From Cellvibrio polysaccharolyticus (GTDB taxonomy: Bacteria; Pseudomonadota; Gammaproteobacteria; Pseudomonadales; Cellvibrionaceae): 64,000 nt of DNA. Below, one piece after another: positions 25,546-33,560 of this stretch (positions are counted from its first letter, which is position 1; every line of letters begins with the position of its first letter). The DNA lies in NCBI RefSeq assembly GCF_015182315.1, contig NZ_PRDL01000001.1, positions 186,001 through 250,000 on the forward strand, read 5' to 3'. A program made the translations under genes and the position numbers. The notes beneath the pieces were generated by a model. It had not been told where the DNA came from and made no database searches. It saw nothing but the letters and a program-made list of their open reading frames with translations.

Positions 25546-26535
25546 TCAGGGGGTGCATTTTTCTCCAGAGATAGCGCAAGCAGACGTTTCTACTTGTATG
25601 GTGCAGTGGCCGATATTGAAGCGGTCTTGCAGTCGTTGCTGAATGGCGCACAGCAGGGCGGCGTTATCGGTATTGTCTGCCACTTGCACATGCAGGCTGG
25701 CGAGGATTTTTTCGCCGGTCAACGCCCAGATATGCAGGTGGTGTACGTTGATCACGCCGGGAACCTGATCGGTCAAATCCTGAATGACCTCGGTCGGGTT
25801 CAGACCTTCCGGGGTGCCTTCCAGCAGAATATGGGCGGAGCGTTTTACCAGATCCCAGGCGCTGCGCAGAATCAGTAGTGCCACCAGTACTGCCAGAATC
25901 GGGTCGATGGCGGTCCAGCCGGTGGCCATAATCACCAGCGCCGCGACGATGGCGGCCACCGAACCCAGCAAATCCCCCATTACATGCAACAGCGCACCGC
26001 GCATATTCACGTTGTGGCGGTCGCCCCGGTGCAGAATCACAAAGCCAATAATATTCACCAGCAGCCCGATAATCGCTACCACCAGCATCGGCCCTGCCAA
26101 TACCGGGCCTGGCGCTTGCAGGCGCTGGATGGCTTCAAAAACAATCCAGCCGGCAATGAGAAACAAGGTAAGCCCGTTGACGAAGGCGGCGAGAATTTGA
26201 AAGCGGGAATAGCCAAAGCTGCGGCGGTGGTCTGCCGGGCGCGTGCCCAACCGAAACGCAATCCACGCCAGCGCCAGCGCGGCGGTATCTGACAGCATAT
26301 GGCCGGCATCGGCCAGCAGCGCCAGCGAGCCCGAAAGAATACCGCCAATCACCTGCACAATGAGATAGCTGCCGGTCAGCAGCATCACCAGCAAAACCCG
26401 GCGCTGGCTGTCGGCGGTTACGTTGATAGCATGGCTGTGGTCATGGTCATGGTCATGGTCATGGTCATGGTCATGGTCATGGTCATGGGAGGAATTGTGG
26501 CTGTGGGGATGATCGTGATGATGCGAGTGACTCAT
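25546..26535 (-). CDS. Cation diffusion facilitator (zinc exporter, ZitB/CzcD-like)
   Basis: About 329 residues. The N-terminal cytosolic tail is very His-rich, including eight consecutive Asp-His pairs. Six transmembrane helices follow; the zinc site is in LLADAGHMLSDTAAL (helix 2) and LLHVMGDLLGSVAAI (helix 5). The C-terminal domain has HHLHIWALTGEK. These proton-coupled antiporters export zinc and related ions. ATG at 26535 (MSHSHHHDH) is preferred to the frame extension to 26601, since His-rich starts are normal for the family. Confidence 0.93.
   Translation of the reverse strand: MSHSHHHDHPHSHNSSHDHDHDHDHDHDHDHDHSHAINVTADSQRRVLLVMLLTGSYLIVQVIGGILSGSLALLADAGHMLSDTAALALAWIAFRLGTRPADHRRSFGYSRFQILAAFVNGLTLFLIAGWIVFEAIQRLQAPGPVLAGPMLVVAIIGLLVNIIGFVILHRGDRHNVNMRGALLHVMGDLLGSVAAIVAALVIMATGWTAIDPILAVLVALLILRSAWDLVKRSAHILLEGTPEGLNPTEVIQDLTDQVPGVINVHHLHIWALTGEKILASLHVQVADNTDNAALLCAIQQRLQDRFNIGHCTIQVETSACAISGEKCTP
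26441..26488. repeat. Hexanucleotide microsatellite (TCATGG)x8 inside the CDF gene
   Basis: Eight perfect tandem copies of TCATGG, read on the coding strand as alternating Asp and His codons. Perfect identity suggests slippage. Changes by whole units keep the frame and only alter the length of the metal-binding tail. Confidence 0.95.
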
Positions 26536-26686
26536 AAGAACAAACCTTGTAATGCTGCCCGGATCACGGCGAAACACCGCTCCGCAGTGACATTCCAGCA
26601 TACGCCGATAACCCGGTTATGGGTACCGTCAGCCATTCTCATTGAGGAGGAAAAAGTGCGGAAAAACAGGGAAATAACGCTAAAAC

Positions 26687-26720
26687 AACAGACCGTTCAG
26701 CGCCTGGCTGACGGTCTGTT
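26687..26720 (-). terminator. Terminator of the MscS-like gene
   Basis: Bases 26687-26700 pair with 26708-26720 (13 bp with one bulge), 18 bases after the minus-strand stop at 26739. On the minus strand it is followed by GTTTTAG. It probably terminates the channel gene. Confidence 0.7.
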
Positions 26721-26738
26721 GTGTGGGGCCGGTGTGGG

Positions 26739-28001
26739 TCAGTCGGCCGGTTGACGGGGGATATTGGCGATCATGCTGCGCATATCGTGGCCGGTCGGGT
26801 TTTGGTACAGGCGCAAACCGAACTCCGGTAATACCGCAAAAATATGGTCGAAAATATCCGCCTGAACCCCTTCGTGCGCCACCCAGGCGGTGTTGGCGGT
26901 AAAGGCATAAATTTCCAGCGGAATACCGGTATCGCCGGAGCTGAGCTGGCGCACCATTTGAATCATGTCCTGATTAATGCCGTTATGTGCACGAATGTAA
27001 GCGGTCAAATAGGCGCGGAAGGTGCCCAGGTTGGTAAGCCGACGACCGTTAACCGGCGACGACGGATCAACACCGCGCGCCGAATTATCCTGTTCGATAT
27101 CGGTGAGGCGGGTTTCAATATATTCGCTTAGCAAGTGCGCACGGCGCAGGCGGGCAATATCTTCTTCTGCCAGAAAATGCACGCTGGTAGCGTCAATATA
27201 TACCGAGCGTTTGATGCGGCGACCGCCCGAATCAAACATGCCACGCCAGTTTTTGAAGGAGTCGGAAATCAGCGCATAGGTGGGCACGGTGGTGGTGGTG
27301 CGATCCCAGTTATCGACCTTCACCGTGGTCAGGTTGATATCCGTTACAAAACCGTCAGCGCCGTATTTCGGCATTTCCAGCCAGTCGCCCACCGCCAGCA
27401 TATTGTTCGCTGAGAGTTGAATGCCGGCAACCAGGCCCATAATCGGGTCTTTGAATACCAATAACAGTACCGCACTCATGGCCCCCAAACCACTGAATAA
27501 CAGCAGCGGTGATTTGCCGATCAGCAGCGAAATAGCAAAGATCACCATCAAAAATGCGGCGACCAGCTTCAAACTTTGCATAATCCCGCGGGTAGGAAAT
27601 TTGCGGGTAGAGGGCAGTCGATCCAGCAGCGTGGTTAAGGTATCAAACAGTGAAAACAGCGATAACAAAACAAACAGCAGAATCCACAGGTGCGTGAACA
27701 CTTCAATAATTTCCAACGCGCCCGAACCCGCATCCAGCCACAAACGCGCCTGTACAAACAGCACCACCCCTTGAAAGGTAAGCACCAGGCGGCTAAACAG
27801 TTTGTTTTTGAAAAGCGCGGTATGCAGCCAGTGTTCGTTGCGGCCGGTCTGCCGGTCAATAACCGGCAACACGCCATGGTGCAGAACAATGTGAATCACC
27901 AGTGCGGTGAACAGAATAATGGCAAGAATAATCGCGGTGCCGATTGCCGGTGTGATGGTCAGGCCAAGTGATTCCAGCCAGTTAAACAGCGGTTCTTTCA
28001 T
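26739..28001 (-). CDS. Mechanosensitive channel, MscS family (YbdG-like)
   Basis: A 420-residue inner-membrane protein with five hydrophobic segments before the MscS core. The pore-region helix is rich in Ala/Gly/Leu (LLFSGLGAMSAVLLLVFKDP), followed by the beta domain start GDWLEM and VKVDNWDRTTTTVPTYALI. Length and C-terminal domain match YbdG/MscM-type channels, which open on hypo-osmotic shock to release solutes. GAGGA precedes its ATG. It is followed on the same strand by the CDF gene, with a hairpin between. Confidence 0.92.
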   Translation of the reverse strand: MKEPLFNWLESLGLTITPAIGTAIILAIILFTALVIHIVLHHGVLPVIDRQTGRNEHWLHTALFKNKLFSRLVLTFQGVVLFVQARLWLDAGSGALEIIEVFTHLWILLFVLLSLFSLFDTLTTLLDRLPSTRKFPTRGIMQSLKLVAAFLMVIFAISLLIGKSPLLLFSGLGAMSAVLLLVFKDPIMGLVAGIQLSANNMLAVGDWLEMPKYGADGFVTDINLTTVKVDNWDRTTTTVPTYALISDSFKNWRGMFDSGGRRIKRSVYIDATSVHFLAEEDIARLRRAHLLSEYIETRLTDIEQDNSARGVDPSSPVNGRRLTNLGTFRAYLTAYIRAHNGINQDMIQMVRQLSSGDTGIPLEIYAFTANTAWVAHEGVQADIFDHIFAVLPEFGLRLYQNPTGHDMRSMIANIPRQPAD

Positions 28002-28200
28002 AAATCCTCACGTGGTTGGCGGTTCGGCACGCGGTGGCTACAACAACAGAGCTGCACCGATCAGCAGAGCCGGAACCATGAACAGTACACCGGCGACCTG
28101 CCCGCTGGTTCAATCGCGCCTGATACGCGCAGCGGGCAATCTTTTAAAACCGGTAACGTGTTGCGCTGACCCTGGCTGAAACCGGGTGTTGTCAACGGCT
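28002..28200. other. Intergenic gap between bcr-like and mscS-like genes
   Basis: No intact gene. A short minus-strand frame reads GVLFMVPALLIGAALLL then stop, like the last helix of a membrane protein, but it has no upstream part. It could be transporter debris. The promoter of the MscS-like gene must also be here. Confidence 0.3.
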
Positions 28201-29382
28201 TTATCTGTGCTGGTGGTAGCGTCGTGCCCACAGGCGGCAACACAATACACCCACCACGCCGCTGCTCATCAGCAGCGCAAAAGGCACAGGCGTTCCAGTA
28301 TAGCACCAGGCCAGTAAAGGCCCGGCCAGAGCACCCGCGCCAAAACGCAAGGTGCCGGTTACTGCCGTGGCGGTGCCGGAATGATCGGGGAATTGCATAA
28401 TAATCATGGCATCGGTATTGGTAGACACCAGCGAAAGGCTTGCCATCAAGGGGCCAATACACAGCACCGCTGGCCACAAGCCCAGCTCGAGAAAGATCAC
28501 AGTACACAGCGCCGTGGCGAAAACCAGCGCACCCCCCAGGCCAATTTTCAGCATCACCTCCGGCCCTACCCGCGTTACCACGCGGCTGTTGACGGTATTG
28601 GCCAGCATTAACAAACACACATTCAAACCGAACAACACGCTGAACATCTGCTCGTTGGCCCCGAAATACTGGATGTAAACAAAGGGCACGGCGGTGAGAA
28701 AACAGAAAAAGCTGAATGAGGTAAACAGAATGGTGGCGATCAACGGGCGGGTATGGCGGCGGGAAAACACCGTCGCATAGCTTTCAATAAAACCCGGCTT
28801 GGGGGTATCGCTGGCCTCGGGTCTGATCTCCGGCAGCCAGCGCCAGCAGAGAATGGCAATGGTAATGGCGTAGATGGCCAGCAGCAGAAAAATACCGTGC
28901 CAATGCCCTATCCACAGAATAAGGCTGCCAATCGCCGGTGCCGCCAGTGGCGCTATCATCATAATCAGCGACATGTATGACATGCCTTTGGCGGTATGTT
29001 CCTGATAGAGGTAACGAATAATACCCGGCACCACCACCGTGGCCGCCGCGCCGCTCAAGGCTTGTACCGAGCGCCACAACAGAAACCACTCAATGCTATC
29101 CACTTGGGTTAGTGCCAGACTGGCAATGGCAAAACCGGAGAGCCCCAGCATGGCCAGCGGACGGCGGCCAAAGCGATCTGCCAGTGGGCCGAATAGCAGC
29201 ATGCCGGTGGCGTAGGCGGCGAGAAAGATGCTCAGCGATTGCTGAATCTGGCTGATGTGGGTGTCCATGCTGAGCGCCATGATCGGCATGGCGGGCAGAT
29301 ACATATCCACAGCGAGCGGTGTAATAGCGATAACGCTGGCCAGCAAAATAATGAGGCCAATGCGGGGTTGAGCGGTATGCAT
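28201..29382 (-). CDS. Bcr/CflA-family drug exporter (MFS)
   Basis: A 393-residue MFS protein with twelve helices. Signature features are ITPLAVDMYLPAMPIMA in helix 1, GPLADRFGRRPL after helix 2 and RSVQALSGAAATVV in helix 4, as in Bcr of E. coli. These exporters use proton antiport to remove bicyclomycin, sulfonamides, chloramphenicol or dipeptides. The substrate here is not predictable. Confidence 0.93.
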   Translation of the reverse strand: MHTAQPRIGLIILLASVIAITPLAVDMYLPAMPIMALSMDTHISQIQQSLSIFLAAYATGMLLFGPLADRFGRRPLAMLGLSGFAIASLALTQVDSIEWFLLWRSVQALSGAAATVVVPGIIRYLYQEHTAKGMSYMSLIMMIAPLAAPAIGSLILWIGHWHGIFLLLAIYAITIAILCWRWLPEIRPEASDTPKPGFIESYATVFSRRHTRPLIATILFTSFSFFCFLTAVPFVYIQYFGANEQMFSVLFGLNVCLLMLANTVNSRVVTRVGPEVMLKIGLGGALVFATALCTVIFLELGLWPAVLCIGPLMASLSLVSTNTDAMIIMQFPDHSGTATAVTGTLRFGAGALAGPLLAWCYTGTPVPFALLMSSGVVGVLCCRLWARRYHQHR

Positions 29383-29609
29383 GAGGTGTCTCTACTTCAG
29401 GCAGCAAGCGGCGAAAAGTGCCCTGCTGTAAAAGACCCGGAGGTTCGGGCCATCAGGCAAGCGATTTAACCGGTGGTAATGATAGTCCTATTTGGTCAGC
29501 TTGCGGGGATGGGTTTTGGGAGAGGCAGAGCGGGTGTGATTGTCTTTGCGGGATGAGAGCTGGTTTTCGGATGCTCGCTAGAGGAATGCCTGCTGAAGGT
29601 TCGGTGGTT

Positions 29610-29713
29610 GTCTGGTGGTAGCAGGTACCGAGGACACGCCGTGAACCCTTCCCTGGGGGCTCGACTGCCGCATCCATGCGGCAGACGGTCCTCAGCACCT
29701 GCTACCACCGGAC
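29610..29713. repeat. Arm-variable hairpin element, copy B (inverted orientation)
   Basis: Bases 29610-29635 pair with 29688-29713 (26 bp, three mismatches, each a transition that still allows a G-U pair on one strand). The enclosed core is the reverse complement of the core in copies A and C, differing from C at a single position. Arm sequence is unrelated to the other copies except for the innermost GAGGAC/GTCCTC shared with C. Confidence 0.88.
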
Positions 29714-30119
29714 ATTGGAGGCTTCGGAGTGGTTGGCGGGTAATTTTGCAGAGAGGAGATTTTCGTAATTTCCGGGCGGTGAGGGGCTTCGGGTATTAAT
29801 AGGCATCAATAATACTTTCGTGAAGTTGCCCAATTATTGCCTCGTTGTGAAGACAGCTTCTTGCACTTGGTGCCAACGAACGTAGGTATGACATGTGAGG
29901 TTAGATTTTCAGGGTTGTTCTCTCAACCAATCACTATGGCAAAAGTTGTGGTACTGAATAGACCAACAGGCAGGCTGGATTTTGACTGAAGGGATCCTGG
30001 CGTTTGCTTTGCTCCGGTATTCAATACATGTCTTACATCGGCAACGTGGCTTTTCCAAAACCCGATCTCTTCAGGAAAAATCGGAGACGTTCCTTCGATA
30101 AAGCACAGTGTTCAGGCGC

Positions 30120-30215
30120 GGTCATGGTAGCTGTTGAGGACCGTCTGCCGCATGGATGCGGCAGTCGAGCCCCCAGGGAAGGGTTTACGGCGTGTCCTCA
30201 ACAGCTACCATGGCC
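30120..30215. repeat. Arm-variable hairpin element, copy C
   Basis: Bases 30123-30141 and 30194-30212 are perfect reverse complements (19 bp), extending a few bases further with one mismatch. The core between contains CTGCCGCAT-GG-ATGCGGCAG (9-bp stem, GG loop) and a CCC/GGG stem, so the whole could fold as a three-way junction. It lies 34 bases past the stop of the amidotransferase gene. Confidence 0.9.
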
Positions 30216-30248
30216 AAGCCACGCTTCAATATAATTGTAAGCACTTAC

Positions 30249-30977
30249 TTACTTCAAAACCCCTTTCAAAGCTAAATCGGCAAAGCGTTGCAGAACCTCA
30301 GCCGCCACCGGAGTATCACTCACATTTGCCACCAATTCCTCCGGATTCTGCTTATCACGGCGTAAAGGTTCGGCCTGTTGCTGGATATACTCCCGCATAA
30401 TCGGCGCATCGAATTCCGGGTGGAACTGAACGCCCCACGCCGCTTTACCTACCCGAAACGCATGGTGCGGTTCAAACGCATTACTCGCCAAATGCACCGC
30501 GCCCTCCGGCAAGCTCAACACGGTTTGGGAATGAGTCGCGTGGGCGGTAAAGGTTGCTGGCAAACCGCTGAACAAATCATCCGACTCGGCGTTTTCCGTT
30601 AACGCAACCGGCACCGTGCCAATCTCCTTCCCGTGGGGGTGATAGCCAACCACGCCGCCAGTTGCATGAGCCAGTAACTGGTGACCGTAGCAAATGCCCA
30701 GCACCGGCACCTCGGCGGCAATTAACGCGGGTAACCAGGCGGCTATAGCTTCACTCCACGGCTCTTTATCCGTCACCATCGCGTGGGAGCCGGTAATCAC
30801 AATACCCGCGCAGGCTTCAGGATCGGGCAAGGCTTCTCCGGTGTTCGCACCAATAACGCGCACTTCAAGATCGGCATTTTTACCCAGCCCTTGCCGCACC
30901 CAATCCTCGAAATCGCCATTATCGGGCGCGAACGTCGGGAAAGTAGAGCCGGTTTTGATGATATAAAGCGAAGGCAT
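30249..30977 (-). CDS. Class I glutamine amidotransferase (stand-alone)
   Basis: A 242-residue GMP-synthase-like glutaminase domain without a synthetase partner. The catalytic nucleophile Cys96 is in GICYGHQLL, and the His186-Glu188 pair is in GVQFHPEFD; GIVITGSHAMV forms the oxyanion strand. Stand-alone members of this family act as glutaminases or on gamma-glutamyl compounds. No partner gene is adjacent. A hairpin element follows its stop. Confidence 0.92.
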   Translation of the reverse strand: MPSLYIIKTGSTFPTFAPDNGDFEDWVRQGLGKNADLEVRVIGANTGEALPDPEACAGIVITGSHAMVTDKEPWSEAIAAWLPALIAAEVPVLGICYGHQLLAHATGGVVGYHPHGKEIGTVPVALTENAESDDLFSGLPATFTAHATHSQTVLSLPEGAVHLASNAFEPHHAFRVGKAAWGVQFHPEFDAPIMREYIQQQAEPLRRDKQNPEELVANVSDTPVAAEVLQRFADLALKGVLK

Positions 30978-31120
30978 GGTAAGAACTCCTGTACCAACGG
31001 TGGATCAAACAAGGGCGTTTTGCGCCAGATGCCCGGGTGAAAGCAAATCCTGTGCCCCACATCAGGCCAGGGTGAATTGCGGTGTCAGAATTCCGGCTTG
31101 CTCGGGCGCACGGTGGCCAT

Positions 31121-31136
31121 CTGTATATTTAACCAG
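31121..31136 (+). promoter_or_regulatory. LexA (SOS) box upstream of uvrD
   Basis: CTGTATATTTAACCAG matches CTGT-N8-ACAG with one change at the first base of the right half. As I recall, the E. coli uvrD box has the same CCAG right half. It sits 98 bases before the uvrD start, a normal distance for SOS control. Confidence 0.75.
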
Positions 31137-31234
31137 TACACTGCCGCTTACCTGTCCGGGCGTTTCGGCAAAATTGTCGCAACAGGTTACACTGGCGCCC
31201 TTTGATTGTCCGTTACCCAAGAGTCTGTCTGCCC

Positions 31235-33457
31235 ATGGATGTTTCTCCCCTGCTCAACCACCTTAACGATGCGCAACGTGCGGCTGTGTCTGCACCGGCT
31301 GGCAATCAGCTGATCCTCGCGGGGGCCGGCAGTGGAAAAACCCGGGTGCTGGTGCACCGTATTGCCTGGCTGATTCAAATAGAACAGGTATCGCCCTGGT
31401 CCATTTTGGCGGTGACCTTTACCAACAAGGCGGCGCGTGAAATGCGCGGGCGGCTGGAAGAGCTGTTTAGTGAAATTGGCCACCCGGTCAACACCCGCAA
31501 TATGTGGGTTGGCACCTTTCACGGCCTGGCGCATCGCTTGCTAAAAGCGCACTGGCAAGACGCCAACCTGCCGCAAAACTTCCAGATTCTCGACAGCGAC
31601 GACCAGCTGCGTTTGATCAAGCGGGTGTATCAAACCCTCAATATTGATGATGAAAAATGGCCGCACAAACAGGCCCAGTGGTACATCAACGGCCAAAAAG
31701 ACGAAGGTCTGCGGCCACAACATATTGAAGAAACCGCTGACCCCTTCGTGCGCACCATGCTGCAAATTTATCGCGCTTACGAAGCAGACTGCCAGCGCGG
31801 CGGCATGGTGGATTTTGCCGAGCTGCTGTTGCGCGCCCACGAACTCTGGCTGAACAAACCGCACCTGCTTGAGCACTACCGCAACCGCTTTCCGTTTATT
31901 CTGGTGGACGAATTTCAGGATACCAACAGCGTGCAATACGCCTGGCTGCGCGTGTTGGCCGGCAAGCAATGTTTTGTAACAGCGGTAGGTGACGACGACC
32001 AATCCATTTACGGTTGGCGCGGTGCCAAAATTGAAAACATCCAGCGCTTCGCTGAAGACTTTGGTGATACCGAAACCATTCGTCTGGAACAAAATTACCG
32101 CTCCACCTCCACCATCCTCAAAGCCGCCAACGGTGTTATTGCCCACAACTATGGTCGGCTGGGCAAAGAGCTGTGGACCGACGGCGACAAAGGCGAACCG
32201 ATTTCGCTCTACGCGGCGTTTAATGAACAGGATGAATCGCGCTTTATTGTTGAGCGCATTCAGGAATGGGTACGCCAGGGCAAACCGCGAAACAGCTGCG
32301 CCATCTTGTACCGCTCCAACGCCCAATCGCGTTCGCTCGAAGAAGCCTTGCTGCGCGAAGCCATTCCCTACCGCATTTATGGCGGGCAACGATTCTACGA
32401 TCGTCTTGAAATTAAAAACGCTACCGCTTACATGCGCTTGCTCAGCAACCCGCATGATGACGCCGCCTTTGAGCGGGTTATCAACACACCCACGCGCGGT
32501 ATTGGCGGTAAAACGGTGGACGATATTCGCCAGCATGCTCGCGCTGCGGATGTTTCACTATGGCAGGCGTCGCACAATATGCTCGCGCACAAAGCACTTA
32601 CTGCGCGTGCCGGTAATGCGTTGCAAACCTTCGTCACCCTGATAGAAACGCTCAGCGAGCGCGCCAGTGAAATTGATCTGCAAGGCGATACGCCAGCGCT
32701 GGATGAAATCGCCAAAATGGTGATTGAAGATACCGGCCTGCTCGACTTTCATCAGAATGAAAAAGGTGAAAAAGGCCAGGCGCGCGGCGAAAACTTGCAG
32801 GAACTGGTCAACGCCTGCCGGGTGTTTGATACTGATGAAAGCGAAGAACTCAGCCCGCTGCAACAATTCCTCGACACCGCCGCGCTGGACGCCGGTGAAA
32901 CCCAGGCTGATGAATTTGAAGATGCCGTGCAGCTAATGACCTTGCACTCGGCGAAAGGCCTGGAATTTCCGCTGGTATTTCTCGCCGGTGTGGAAGAAGG
33001 TTTGTTCCCGCATCGCATGTCCGCCGATGACCCGGACCGCCTCGAAGAAGAACGTCGTCTGTGTTACGTGGGCATTACTCGCGCCATGGAAAAGTTATAC
33101 ATCTCCTACGCTGAAACCCGCCGCCTCTACGGCAACGAAACCTTCAACGCGGTATCGCGTTTTGTAAAAGAAATTCCCGAAGGTTGTATCCAGGAAGTGC
33201 GGTTAAAAACCGCCGTAAGCCGCCCGGTCAGTTTTCAACGCGGCACCACCACGCGCCTGAACTCCAAAGCCAGCATGAGCGACACCGGCGAAGGCACCGG
33301 CTTGCAACTCGGTCAGCGGGTGAAACACGCCCTGTTTGGCGAAGGCATTATCGTCCACTTCGAAGGCAACGGCCCCACCGCCCGCGTACAAATCAACTTC
33401 GACGGCGAAGGCAGCAAATGGCTGATGGTGCAGTACGCGAAATTGGAAGTGCTGTAA
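31235..33457 (+). CDS. uvrD: DNA helicase II UvrD
   Basis: A superfamily 1 helicase of about 740 residues. Motif I is ILAGAGSGKTRVL, motif Ia TFTNKAAREMRGR, motif II LVDEFQDTN, motif III GDDDQSIYGWRGA, motif V/VI LMTLHSAKGLEFPLVFLAG then RRLCYVGITRAMEKL. It unwinds DNA 3' to 5' in nucleotide excision and mismatch repair. ATG 31235 (MDVSPLLNHLN) is chosen over an upstream one because E. coli UvrD begins this way. A LexA box upstream indicates SOS induction. Confidence 0.98.
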   Translation: MDVSPLLNHLNDAQRAAVSAPAGNQLILAGAGSGKTRVLVHRIAWLIQIEQVSPWSILAVTFTNKAAREMRGRLEELFSEIGHPVNTRNMWVGTFHGLAHRLLKAHWQDANLPQNFQILDSDDQLRLIKRVYQTLNIDDEKWPHKQAQWYINGQKDEGLRPQHIEETADPFVRTMLQIYRAYEADCQRGGMVDFAELLLRAHELWLNKPHLLEHYRNRFPFILVDEFQDTNSVQYAWLRVLAGKQCFVTAVGDDDQSIYGWRGAKIENIQRFAEDFGDTETIRLEQNYRSTSTILKAANGVIAHNYGRLGKELWTDGDKGEPISLYAAFNEQDESRFIVERIQEWVRQGKPRNSCAILYRSNAQSRSLEEALLREAIPYRIYGGQRFYDRLEIKNATAYMRLLSNPHDDAAFERVINTPTRGIGGKTVDDIRQHARAADVSLWQASHNMLAHKALTARAGNALQTFVTLIETLSERASEIDLQGDTPALDEIAKMVIEDTGLLDFHQNEKGEKGQARGENLQELVNACRVFDTDESEELSPLQQFLDTAALDAGETQADEFEDAVQLMTLHSAKGLEFPLVFLAGVEEGLFPHRMSADDPDRLEEERRLCYVGITRAMEKLYISYAETRRLYGNETFNAVSRFVKEIPEGCIQEVRLKTAVSRPVSFQRGTTTRLNSKASMSDTGEGTGLQLGQRVKHALFGEGIIVHFEGNGPTARVQINFDGEGSKWLMVQYAKLEVL

Positions 33458-33471
33458 TGGCGTAATAAAAA

Positions 33472-33495
33472 GCCGTTTACTGGTTAGTAAACGGC
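33472..33495 (-). terminator. Terminator between uvrD and the OmpA-like gene
   Basis: GCCGTTTAC and GTAAACGGC form a perfect 9-bp stem with a 6-base loop. The T-run (CTTTTTATTA) follows on the minus strand, so it primarily ends the OmpA-like transcript; it may also stop uvrD transcripts. Confidence 0.8.
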
Positions 33496-33560
33496 GGAAG
33501 CCTGCCCAAGCCTCTATCGACACAAACGGACAAAATGGCTTTTTTATTTTCGCCGGATAA

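Larger units (their letters stand above)
29383..30248. other. Long gene-free stretch holding two hairpin elements
   Basis: An 866-bp gap between the start of the Bcr-like gene and the stop of the amidotransferase gene. Apart from the two hairpin elements B and C described separately, and the Bcr promoter near 29383-29500, no gene, tRNA or small-RNA signature is visible. The middle (29750-30110) is unremarkable and moderately AT-rich. Confidence 0.6.

Noticed and set aside
26441..26488. Tandem repeat considered as a CRISPR array
   Set aside because: The units are adjacent hexamers with no spacers and lie inside a coding sequence for a His-rich tail.
29383..30248. Gene-free gap considered as a small-RNA or tRNA locus
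   Set aside because: No tRNA-like cloverleaf or promoter-terminator pair was found; the structure is explained by the two repeat elements.
31541..32536. 331-codon minus-strand frame inside uvrD
   Set aside because: It is antisense to intact helicase motifs and has no recognisable protein features.
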